From Bacilli bacterium (GTDB lineage Bacteria > Bacillota_I > Bacilli_A > ML615J-28 > CAG-698): a stretch of DNA of 20,958 nt. The notes under the pieces were generated by a model, which ran no database searches, had not been told where the DNA came from, and worked only from the letters and a program-made list of their open reading frames with translations. The position numbers were made by a program, and so were the translations under genes. The stretch is taken from contig JALOBF010000010.1 of the NCBI GenBank assembly GCA_023228385.1, positions 1-20,958 of the forward strand, written 5' to 3'. This document shows, one piece after another, positions 15,643 through 20,958 of this stretch. How positions within the stretch are numbered: the stretch's first letter is position 1; every line of letters begins with the position of its first letter.

Positions 15643-15671
15643 AATATATGCATCTTTTAATAAGATTATGA
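15643..15671 (-). promoter_or_regulatory. SigE-like promoter of spoIIID
   Basis: On the minus strand TCATAAT (15671-15665), a 14-base spacer and CATATATT (15650-15643) resemble the SigE pattern of Bacillus (-35 with an ATA core, -10 CATACAAT). No comparable SigA pair was found. Bacillus spoIIID is SigE-dependent, which supports the reading, but the match is partial. Confidence 0.4.
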
Positions 15672-15677
15672 AATTAA

Positions 15678-15723
15678 AAATCCTCATTCCCAAACGATTA
15701 ATACCTAATAGGAATGGGGGTTT
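15678..15723 (+). terminator. Terminator-like hairpin between spoIIID and the ABC operon
   Basis: A 13-bp stem (15678-15690 with 15711-15723, two G-T pairs) has a 20-base loop and is followed on the plus strand by GTTTTATTTATTC. It is the first U-tailed hairpin downstream of yigZ on that strand. The long loop weakens the call; the minus strand is also U-rich after it. Confidence 0.45.
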
Positions 15724-15741
15724 GTTTTATTTATTCATCCG

Positions 15742-15770
15742 TTGACTTTTATATGAAATTAATGTATACT
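15742..15770 (+). promoter_or_regulatory. SigA-type promoter of the ABC operon
   Basis: TTGACT (15742-15747), a 17-base spacer and TATACT (15765-15770), about 30 bases before the ATG. It is a strong housekeeping match. Confidence 0.75.
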
Positions 15771-15800
15771 TAAATTATCTGATTGAAAGGGAAGATGTAA

Positions 15801-16682
15801 ATGTCCGTATTGGTTTGCGAAAACATTACGAAAATTAAAAGAAACAAACCTTCGATTCGGAATTTCAATTATAATTTTCTTGACAATCAAATTTATGCTA
15901 TTGTTGGAAAAAGCGATTCCGGGAAAGAATTACTGTTACAATTAATTACCGCAAGAATAAAAGCTGACTCCGGATATATTTATCTTGACGGCGAGCCGCT
16001 TACTAATAATCGAAAAATGAACGAAAGGCTTTGTTATCTTGCCAATGATGCTGATTTCCCCGGACACTTACAGATAAAAACAATTTGTAAAGTAATGGCG
16101 TCTTTTTATCCGAAATGGGATAACGCATATGCTTATGAACTGCTTGATTTTTTCAAAATAAATTTTAAAAGGAATTACAGAAATCTAGACGAAAACCAAA
16201 AAGAATTATTAATTGGCATTTTAGGTCTTGCTTCAAGAGCAAACATTACCGTATTAAATAATCCGCTTAATAATGTTGATATTAAAAATCGTTTTGATTA
16301 TTTTAATTTATTATATAATCATCACCTTCGCTATCCGAGGACTTTAATACTGACAACAAACCATATCGATGAATTGGAAACAATCGTTGATAAAGTATTG
16401 TTTCTGGATAATGGTATATTATTTGAAAACTTTACAATACAGGAAATCCGAAATAATTTTCGCTATTTAAGCGGTAAATCTGAAGTTCTGAAATCGTTGA
16501 TTTCCAACATTAAGATTATTGGTTATGAAGAAAGAGAAAAGTATTTAACCGTTTGTGTTCCCAGAAAACTATCAAAAGACGAAACAAGAAAATTTCAAAG
16601 ATATTTAATTGATATTGCGGAAGTGCCGATTCAAAAAATATTTATTTATTTAATTAACTTACGAGAATTAAAAGGAATATAA
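15801..16682 (+). CDS. ABC transporter ATPase-like protein with degraded catalytic motifs
   Basis: This 293-residue protein has an ABC ATPase fold followed by a C-terminal extension (about 215-293) like that in YtrB-type exporters. The order of elements is intact, but most catalytic residues are changed. Walker A is GKSDSGKE (36-43), with Glu in place of the Mg-binding Ser/Thr. The signature is LDENQ (129-133) for LSGGQ. Walker B is TVLNNP (150-155), with Asn for both the Asp and the catalytic Glu. The switch is TTNHIDELE, where Asn187 may stand at the His position. ATP hydrolysis is therefore unlikely, although Lys42 could still hold nucleotide. The frame, ribosome site and promoter are sound, so it is probably a maintained pseudoenzyme. 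It is followed after 1 base by a membrane protein gene, its likely partner. Confidence 0.82.
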   Translation: MSVLVCENITKIKRNKPSIRNFNYNFLDNQIYAIVGKSDSGKELLLQLITARIKADSGYIYLDGEPLTNNRKMNERLCYLANDADFPGHLQIKTICKVMASFYPKWDNAYAYELLDFFKINFKRNYRNLDENQKELLIGILGLASRANITVLNNPLNNVDIKNRFDYFNLLYNHHLRYPRTLILTTNHIDELETIVDKVLFLDNGILFENFTIQEIRNNFRYLSGKSEVLKSLISNIKIIGYEEREKYLTVCVPRKLSKDETRKFQRYLIDIAEVPIQKIFIYLINLRELKGI

Positions 16683-16683
16683 T

Positions 16684-17343
16684 ATGAATTTTGGTCAATC
16701 GTTAAAACTACATTATCTTAATTACCGCCTTTTTTATTTAGTTCAATGGATGTTAAACTTCCTTACTGTTGGAATCGCAATTTTTGTTTTTAATAACTCT
16801 GAACAACTTATAAATCGTCTAACGATTGGTGGAATCACCACATCATTGGTTTTCACTTTTTTACTTGGGATTTATGAATACCGGTTGCTTCTTCCCCGAT
16901 ATCTAAACCTCAGTAATATAAAAAGAGATTTTTATTGGGGCAGCCTTCTATTTGGCTTTATTAATTCTATACTTCAAACCGGTCATCTGACACTGCTATT
17001 TCTTTTTATCAATTCATTAATACCAAAAAAAATTATTTTCGTCTTACCCCATTATCATTTAATAATATATTTTTTGATTATTGGACTTCATTTTCTCATA
17101 TATGCATTTGCTAATCTTTTAACATTAGTCTTAAAAAAATTAATATTATTAATCAAAATATTATTAATCATCATAATAGGGCTTTTGGGATATTTTTTAA
17201 AAGCAATATTACATTTTTCAGAAAATAAAATGATTAAATATTTCTCCGATGCAAATGCAAGCTTTAATTTATTATTAATAGTATTGGTGGTTTCGGTATT
17301 TATTCATTTTATTATTTTTTTATTATCTTATACAGAAAAATAA
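16684..17343 (+). CDS. Hydrophobic membrane protein, putative ABC permease partner
   Basis: This 219-residue protein has about six predicted membrane segments (roughly 15-35, 48-67, 85-110, 122-147, 148-172 and 194-215) and few charged residues between them. I do not recognise the family. Its start lies 1 base after the stop of the ABC ATPase-like gene, with AAGGAA as ribosome site, and the pair ends at a strong terminator; this is the arrangement of an ABC-2-type exporter. Whether it transports anything is uncertain because the ATPase lacks hydrolytic residues. The pair sits between spoIIID and spoIIQ on the opposite strand, but its SigA-type promoter suggests expression in growing cells. 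Confidence 0.75.
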   Translation: MNFGQSLKLHYLNYRLFYLVQWMLNFLTVGIAIFVFNNSEQLINRLTIGGITTSLVFTFLLGIYEYRLLLPRYLNLSNIKRDFYWGSLLFGFINSILQTGHLTLLFLFINSLIPKKIIFVLPHYHLIIYFLIIGLHFLIYAFANLLTLVLKKLILLIKILLIIIIGLLGYFLKAILHFSENKMIKYFSDANASFNLLLIVLVVSVFIHFIIFLLSYTEK

Positions 17344-17371
17344 GCATCTTATATCTCATAAATAAAGATGC
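17344..17371 (+). terminator. Intrinsic terminator of the ABC operon
   Basis: A perfect 7-bp stem GCATCTT / AAGATGC (17344-17350 with 17365-17371) is followed by six U (17372-17377), starting at the base after the stop codon. Confidence 0.85.
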
Positions 17372-17501
17372 TTTTTTAATCTCATGATGTAATCGATTAA
17401 ATCACGCTATTAACCCTCTAGACAGCGCTATAATCACGATTTGTATCAAAACAATGAAATAATATTAAACTCGAAAAAATATATTATAAACGCATTTCAA
17501 A

Positions 17502-17534
17502 AAAAAGCCTTTATCTTAGTGATAAAGACTTTTT
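17502..17534 (-). terminator. Intrinsic terminator of spoIIQ
   Basis: A 14-bp stem (17502-17515 with 17521-17534, one G-T pair) with a 5-base loop overlaps the stop codon and is followed by eight U on the minus strand. It is the strongest terminator in the window. Confidence 0.88.
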
Positions 17535-18180
17535 ATTCAATAATACTGGCAATTTCGTTAACCTTTTTTCCAAATAAGAGCTCGGGATTAACAGCTTTAC
17601 TTTTATATTTTAATTGGAAATGAATATGAATCCCAGCCATGCTATCATATTCGTTTGTACCGCCATTTCCGATAACAGAGCCTTGATTAATCTTGTCACC
17701 TTCTTTAACCAAAACCGAACCTAAACTCATATATTCGGAGACAATCCCATCGCCGTGATCAATGGTTACACATTGTCCGTAAATCGGACTGTCCGTAACC
17801 TTGGTAACAGTTCCGCTTAAACAAGCAATAACTTCAAACTCCTCATTATTCTGAGAATATGAAACTCCTTTACTCATATAATACTTGGAACCAAAAACAA
17901 TAATTGATTTTTCTTGATCTTCAGTCGGGGCATCATAACTCCAAAACTTCCTTATTGTTTCAAATTCTGTTCCTTTAATTGGCAATACAATTGTTTCATA
18001 TACGATAATATCATCATCATCGTCATCGTTATTATTATCAATTGGTGGCTTTTTTTCTTTTTCTTTAGGTTCTAATAAACTTAATGATATGAAAAAAACA
18101 CTAAAAACTAATATTAATACGCCAATAAAAAGAAAGCGTTGAGCTTTTTCTTTGGACATTTTATTAATCCAATTCTTCAA
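17533..18180 (-). CDS. spoIIQ: Stage II sporulation protein SpoIIQ (LytM domain, catalytically dead)
   Basis: This 215-residue protein matches SpoIIQ: a short cytoplasmic N-terminus, one membrane helix (about 16-36), an acidic linker with six Asp in a row, and an extracytoplasmic LytM/M23 domain. Blocks such as SGTVTKVTDSPIYG and VKEGDKINQGSVIG align with the Bacillus protein. SpoIIQ sits in the forespore membrane, binds SpoIIIAH across the intermembrane space and is needed for engulfment and the feeding channel. The zinc-peptidase residues are mostly lost: the first HxGxD is SKGVS (Ser103, Ser107) and YxHL is YMSL (Ser152), while HIH (185-187) remains. TTG 18180 is the start, directly after GAGGTGATAATT; an ATG frame from 18228 has no ribosome site. 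The site lies within a long hairpin. No spoIIIAH is visible. Confidence 0.92.
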   Translation of the reverse strand: MKNWINKMSKEKAQRFLFIGVLILVFSVFFISLSLLEPKEKEKKPPIDNNNDDDDDDIIVYETIVLPIKGTEFETIRKFWSYDAPTEDQEKSIIVFGSKYYMSKGVSYSQNNEEFEVIACLSGTVTKVTDSPIYGQCVTIDHGDGIVSEYMSLGSVLVKEGDKINQGSVIGNGGTNEYDSMAGIHIHFQLKYKSKAVNPELLFGKKVNEIASIIE

Positions 18181-18222
18181 AATTATCACCTCGATTGTAT
18201 TATTTACAACGAGATGATAATT
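18181..18222 (-). promoter_or_regulatory. Hairpin sequestering the spoIIQ ribosome binding site
   Basis: In the minus-strand RNA, bases 18222-18205 pair with 18199-18181: a 13-bp stem (one G-U), a one-base bulge, 5 more pairs and a loop of AAUAA. The 3' arm contains the ribosome site GAGGUGA and ends immediately before the UUG start codon. A SigA-like TATAAT (18225-18220) overlaps the 5' arm, so a transcript could begin at the hairpin. It may regulate translation, or the DNA dyad may be an operator. Confidence 0.65.
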
Positions 18223-18240
18223 ATACAAAAAAAATATTTA

Positions 18241-18459
18241 CTATATTACTGAAACAATCCTTTCTATGATGGAAATAAAGGCAAAACTTGCTAAAAATGC
18301 CAAAATTATGCTTATTAACATCATTAAAAATCGAATTTGCCAAGTCGATGACCGATTAAAAATATTAGAAAAGTTAAGAGCCATTAGAGCTCGATAAGTA
18401 ATTGGGATTAAAACTATAAAAATAAAAAGAAACCACATTGTAATAATTTTAGGAAGCAT
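18241..18459 (-). CDS. DUF1146 (YwzB-like) small membrane protein
   Basis: This 72-residue protein has two membrane segments (about 7-27 and 43-66) joined by a short loop. The pattern TYRALMALNF, then IRFLMMLISI, then a second hydrophobic helix fits the DUF1146/YwzB family, whose function is unknown. Bacillus ywzB lies just upstream of the murAA-spoIID-spoIIQ group, so its place before spoIIQ is conserved synteny. ATG 18459 follows GGAGGAAAAAT and overlaps the end of the adenosyltransferase-like gene by 11 bases, so the two are coupled. spoIIQ follows after 60 bp. Confidence 0.8.
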   Translation of the reverse strand: MLPKIITMWFLFIFIVLIPITYRALMALNFSNIFNRSSTWQIRFLMMLISIILAFLASFAFISIIERIVSVI

Positions 18460-18949
18460 ATTTTTCCTCCGTGTATCTGGCTATTACAAATAATAAATCG
18501 GAAAGCCGATTTGCATATTGAATAATATACTTATTTATATTTACCTTCCGCCCATGAGTGATTAATCTTCTTTCCAAACGCCGGGCAATGGTTCTGGACA
18601 AATGAAGATAGCTCCCTGCTAAAGTTTCACCGGGCAGAACAAAATCAATAAGCGGTGATAATTTGTTTTGATAATAATCAATGCTTTTTTCTATATTGGC
18701 AACGGTATCAGCTGTGACAACCGCTTCTTCAATGCGTAATAACGCAACGCTAAAATCTCGTAACGACCGAACAAGCATAAGTAAATCCTCTTTGATTTGA
18801 TGATCCATAAGATGATGAGCGGCAATCATGATTGAAACTGATAATTCATCGATTGTGCCTAAACATTCAATAATCGTATCGTCTTTATAAACGCGGTGAC
18901 CGATTACATCGGTTTTCATGTCATCACCTCTTTTTGTATATATTTTCAT
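18449..18949 (-). CDS. PduO-type cob(I)alamin adenosyltransferase-like protein
   Basis: The 166-residue protein has the five-helix fold and landmarks of PduO/MMAB-type ATP:cob(I)alamin adenosyltransferases: GTIDEL (31-36), FVLPGE (103-108), LHLSRTIARRLERR (115-128) and YANRLSDLLFVIAR (145-158). The enzyme makes adenosylcobalamin from ATP and reduced cobalamin. The N-terminal ATP-binding loop differs: family TGDxGxT is RGDDMKTD (7-14), so activity is uncertain although the helical core is well kept. No cobalamin-dependent enzyme or cobalamin riboswitch is visible nearby. ATG 18949 has a GGAGG site and its own promoter, which probably also serves the DUF1146 gene and perhaps spoIIQ. Confidence 0.83.
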   Translation of the reverse strand: MKIYTKRGDDMKTDVIGHRVYKDDTIIECLGTIDELSVSIMIAAHHLMDHQIKEDLLMLVRSLRDFSVALLRIEEAVVTADTVANIEKSIDYYQNKLSPLIDFVLPGETLAGSYLHLSRTIARRLERRLITHGRKVNINKYIIQYANRLSDLLFVIARYTEEKYAS

Positions 18950-18975
18950 TTTTCCCTCCGATTCTATTTATGTAT

Positions 18976-19004
18976 ATTATATCACGATAACAAAAAGCAT
19001 ACAA
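18976..19004 (-). promoter_or_regulatory. Extended -10 SigA promoter of the adenosyltransferase-like operon
   Basis: TTGTAT (19004-18999), a 17-base spacer and TATAAT (18981-18976) on the minus strand, with an extended TGA before the -10. It begins only 2 bp after the stop codon of the upstream polysaccharide gene, and no terminator separates them. Confidence 0.75.
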
Positions 19005-19006
19005 CA

Positions 19007-20371
19007 CTACCCTTGACGATTACGGAGTATACGGATAGAAAATGTTTTTTTATTCTCTGAATATATAACATTGCCTGCTAAAACAAAGGAAAAAATTAGC
19101 CATATAAAGTTTAGGTTCAGTAAATTATGATTAAACAATGACTCAAATGCAACTACAATAAAAATCAATATTAAAAACCAACGAATTTCAACCGCGGCTT
19201 TTTTCAATAAATGAAACAAGTAGTAACCGAACAAAACGAAAGCAACAAGTATTAAAAATCCTGATTCGGCCAATAGTTGCAACATCAAATTATGAGTGTT
19301 AAGTCTAATGCCGGTATAAGCGGAGATCTTGGGTATAACATTACCTATCCCAACTCCTACAAAAATATTATTGATAAAAATACGTAATGCAGTAATGATT
19401 AAAATAATCCGTTCATTATCCAATATCGATGCCGATGGTTCAGATGGTCCATCCCCGCTCGGAAAGGATCCCTTATTAAATGGAAAAATTCGCTTCAAAT
19501 CGATAATACCATGTATTGTCTCCCAAAACTTAATACTTGTCTTAAAAAAAAGAAAATAAATGAAAATAAAAACGGAAACGATCGTTACCGGAAGCCAATT
19601 CGTATCTTTTTGTGAGTAGTAAAAGAGCAGAAAAAACAGAATAATTATTAAAGCAATATATCCGGAGCGTGATACTGTAAGAAAAATACTAAAAATAGTT
19701 AAAATACGAAACATGGAATAAATTACTGCTTTTAAAAATGTTATGTTTTTTGATTTAAAAAATGAAATAATTAAACTTATATTTAACGTAAAAGCACTAA
19801 CGTTGGGATCCAGTAAAAGACCGGCCGGTCGCATATTGGCAACCTCTAAAACATAATAGCCATAAACCATTTCAGCAATCATGCTAACAGCCAATATCAT
19901 TGCTCCGACAATAATGGCGTTTTTAATATCCTCAATTCGGTTAGGTTCATTTATATAATAAGTAAAAGTGAAAAATATAAAAATATTTACTAAATATATA
20001 ACTGAACGGATTAAATATTCTTTATGATTCAAATTGAATAAAGAAGTAACGAGATTAACAACTATTATTAGCAGTAAAGAAAAAAACAAATAGAGATTTT
20101 CTTTAGTTGTAATATATTTTATTGATTTTTCTTTAAACACATTAATAATAATTTTGATTCCTAACATAAAAGTGATAATCAATTCATAAGAAAAGTTAAA
20201 GCTCATAAAAAAAATTAAGGGTAAATTGGCAACTATTGAAACAGCGTAAAGCCCCAAAAGCCATTTTATATGAAAACAAAGAAAAATAATTGGCAACAAT
20301 AAAAGCATAAATGAAATAATATCGGTTAGCCACATATTATCTATTAGAATATTATATTCACCCGTTAACAT
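19007..20371 (-). CDS. O-antigen ligase / Wzy-type polymerase-family membrane protein
   Basis: This 454-residue protein has about 11-12 hydrophobic membrane segments and the O-antigen ligase (Wzy_C) pattern: RPAGLLLDPNVSAF and TVSRSGYIAL, then a large outer loop with GVGIGN and NTHNLMLQLLAESG, containing the conserved His. Such proteins join or polymerise lipid-linked sugars outside the membrane for capsule, exopolysaccharide or teichuronic-type polymers; ligase and polymerase cannot be told apart from sequence. ATG 20371 follows GGGAGG by 7 bases; the frame can be extended to 20401, but without a ribosome site. It overlaps the glycosyltransferase stop by 14 bases, so the two are coupled in a surface-polysaccharide operon reaching beyond the window. 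Confidence 0.85.
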   Translation of the reverse strand: MLTGEYNILIDNMWLTDIISFMLLLLPIIFLCFHIKWLLGLYAVSIVANLPLIFFMSFNFSYELIITFMLGIKIIINVFKEKSIKYITTKENLYLFFSLLLIIVVNLVTSLFNLNHKEYLIRSVIYLVNIFIFFTFTYYINEPNRIEDIKNAIIVGAMILAVSMIAEMVYGYYVLEVANMRPAGLLLDPNVSAFTLNISLIISFFKSKNITFLKAVIYSMFRILTIFSIFLTVSRSGYIALIIILFFLLFYYSQKDTNWLPVTIVSVFIFIYFLFFKTSIKFWETIHGIIDLKRIFPFNKGSFPSGDGPSEPSASILDNERIILIITALRIFINNIFVGVGIGNVIPKISAYTGIRLNTHNLMLQLLAESGFLILVAFVLFGYYLFHLLKKAAVEIRWFLILIFIVVAFESLFNHNLLNLNFIWLIFSFVLAGNVIYSENKKTFSIRILRNRQG

Positions 20372-20958
20372 TAGAAACCTCCCGCGTATAAAGATTTTCA
20401 TATGCTAAAACGAGTTGAATGATATCGTATTTTTGAGCTTTCTCTACATTCTTTTTTGAAATTTCTGTCATCTCGGCTTTATTTTCTAATAAATGATGTA
20501 AAATAGTGACAAAGCCATCTATGTCATAGCAGTCATCAATCAGATATCCATTAACCCCGTTCTCAATAATATCGGTAATTCCTCCAACCCTGCTGGCAAC
20601 TATTACCGCTCCCGATGCCATCGCCTCAATTATAGAAAGTGGCATGCCTTCATAAACTGACGGCAATAAAAAGATGTCAATCTGCGCTAGTTGTTTTTCA
20701 ACTTGAGCAGTTTTTTTTATCATATAAACATTTTTTAAATTTGCAATTTCTTTTTCGATTTTTGGAAATAACAAACCGTCACCGACAAGTCGCAATTGCA
20801 GATCGGGATATGATTGCAGTAATTGGCGATATACCGCTATAATGGTTTGATGATTTTTTACCGGATTATATCGCCCGATATGACCAATGACCATGCCTTT
20901 ATTATAATAACAGCGATAAGTTTTAAACCGAAAAACATCAACGGCGTTATTGATTAAG
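20358..20958 (-). CDS. Family 4 glycosyltransferase, C-terminal part (cut by window edge)
   Basis: The open frame runs to the right edge with no need for a start inside the window; an internal ATG at 20894 is not the true start, because in-frame sequence upstream (NNAVDVFRF) already belongs to the family. The visible 199 residues are the C-terminal nucleotide-sugar-binding half of a GT-B fold: IGHIGRYNPVKNH, LRLVGDGLLFPKIE, IFLLPSVYEGMPLSIIEAMASG with the EX7E pair, and SRVGGITDIIENGVNGYLI. These are typical of GT4 retaining enzymes that act on the cytoplasmic face in polysaccharide assembly. The sugar cannot be told. The gene is coupled to the downstream O-antigen ligase-like gene. Confidence 0.93.
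   Translation of the reverse strand, partial: LINNAVDVFRFKTYRCYYNKGMVIGHIGRYNPVKNHQTIIAVYRQLLQSYPDLQLRLVGDGLLFPKIEKEIANLKNVYMIKKTAQVEKQLAQIDIFLLPSVYEGMPLSIIEAMASGAVIVASRVGGITDIIENGVNGYLIDDCYDIDGFVTILHHLLENKAEMTEISKKNVEKAQKYDIIQLVLAYENLYTREVSNVNG

Noticed and set aside
17378..17500. Repeated AATCACG, a TAATCGATTA palindrome and a TATAAT between the two terminators
   Set aside because: No -35 partner at a proper distance and no gene to drive; too short and AT-rich to call.
18227..18234. Run of eight U on the minus strand after the DUF1146 gene, as a terminator
   Set aside because: No stem precedes it.
1..20958. CRISPR arrays, insertion sequences, prophage genes, tRNA or rRNA genes
   Set aside because: No regularly spaced repeats, transposase, integrase or RNA-gene landmarks were seen on either strand.
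1..20958. Mycoplasma-type code with TGA as Trp
   Set aside because: Trp codons are TGG throughout, the glycosyltransferase ends in TGA at the expected place, and family lengths are normal under the standard code.

Overview
The window is AT-rich bacterial chromosome from a low-GC, endospore-forming member of the Bacillota. The gene families and local order (uvrB-mnmA-recD2; spoIIID, spoIIQ and a DUF1146/YwzB gene close together) resemble Bacilli, and the very AT-rich style suggests a lineage on the Erysipelotrichia / Mollicutes-relative side (inference only). Trp is encoded by TGG and one gene ends in TGA, so the standard bacterial code fits. Genes are dense, overlaps are common, and promoters look like SigA (about 17-bp spacers). 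No tRNA, rRNA, CRISPR array, insertion sequence or phage gene was seen.

Layout. 1-3953 (minus): a DNA-repair/tRNA-modification operon, uvrB-mnmA-recD2, from a near-consensus promoter; recD2 runs off the left edge. 4012-10167 (minus): two large paralogous lipoproteins that look like double-parvulin (PrsA/SurA-type) foldases, with a YycJ/WalJ-type metallo-hydrolase between them. 10168-10672: about 500 bp without a gene but rich in inverted repeats, with a candidate small RNA. 10673-14610 (minus): an overlapping operon of a CCA-transferase-like protein lacking its catalytic residues, a YhaM-type 3'-5' exoribonuclease and a CBS-domain CorC/HlyC-type membrane protein. 14719-17377: yigZ (plus) convergent with spoIIID (minus), then a plus-strand ABC pair whose ATPase has lost its Walker A Ser/Thr and both Walker B acidic residues. 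17502-19004 (minus): a PduO-type adenosyltransferase-like gene, a DUF1146 gene and spoIIQ. 19007-20958 (minus): an O-antigen ligase/polymerase-like protein and a GT4 glycosyltransferase cut by the right edge, the end of a surface-polysaccharide operon.

How it fits together. SpoIIID (mother-cell regulator) and SpoIIQ (forespore half of the engulfment channel) show that the organism sporulates or descends from one that did. The lipoproteins, CBS membrane protein and polysaccharide genes indicate a real cell envelope. The most unusual points are: several homologues that keep their fold but have lost catalytic residues (CCA-like protein, ABC ATPase, probably the adenosyltransferase and one foldase); an 18-bp hairpin hiding the spoIIQ ribosome binding site and ending exactly at its start codon; a SigE-like promoter and a likely antisense arrangement at spoIIID; and the structured intergenic region at 10.2-10.6 kb.
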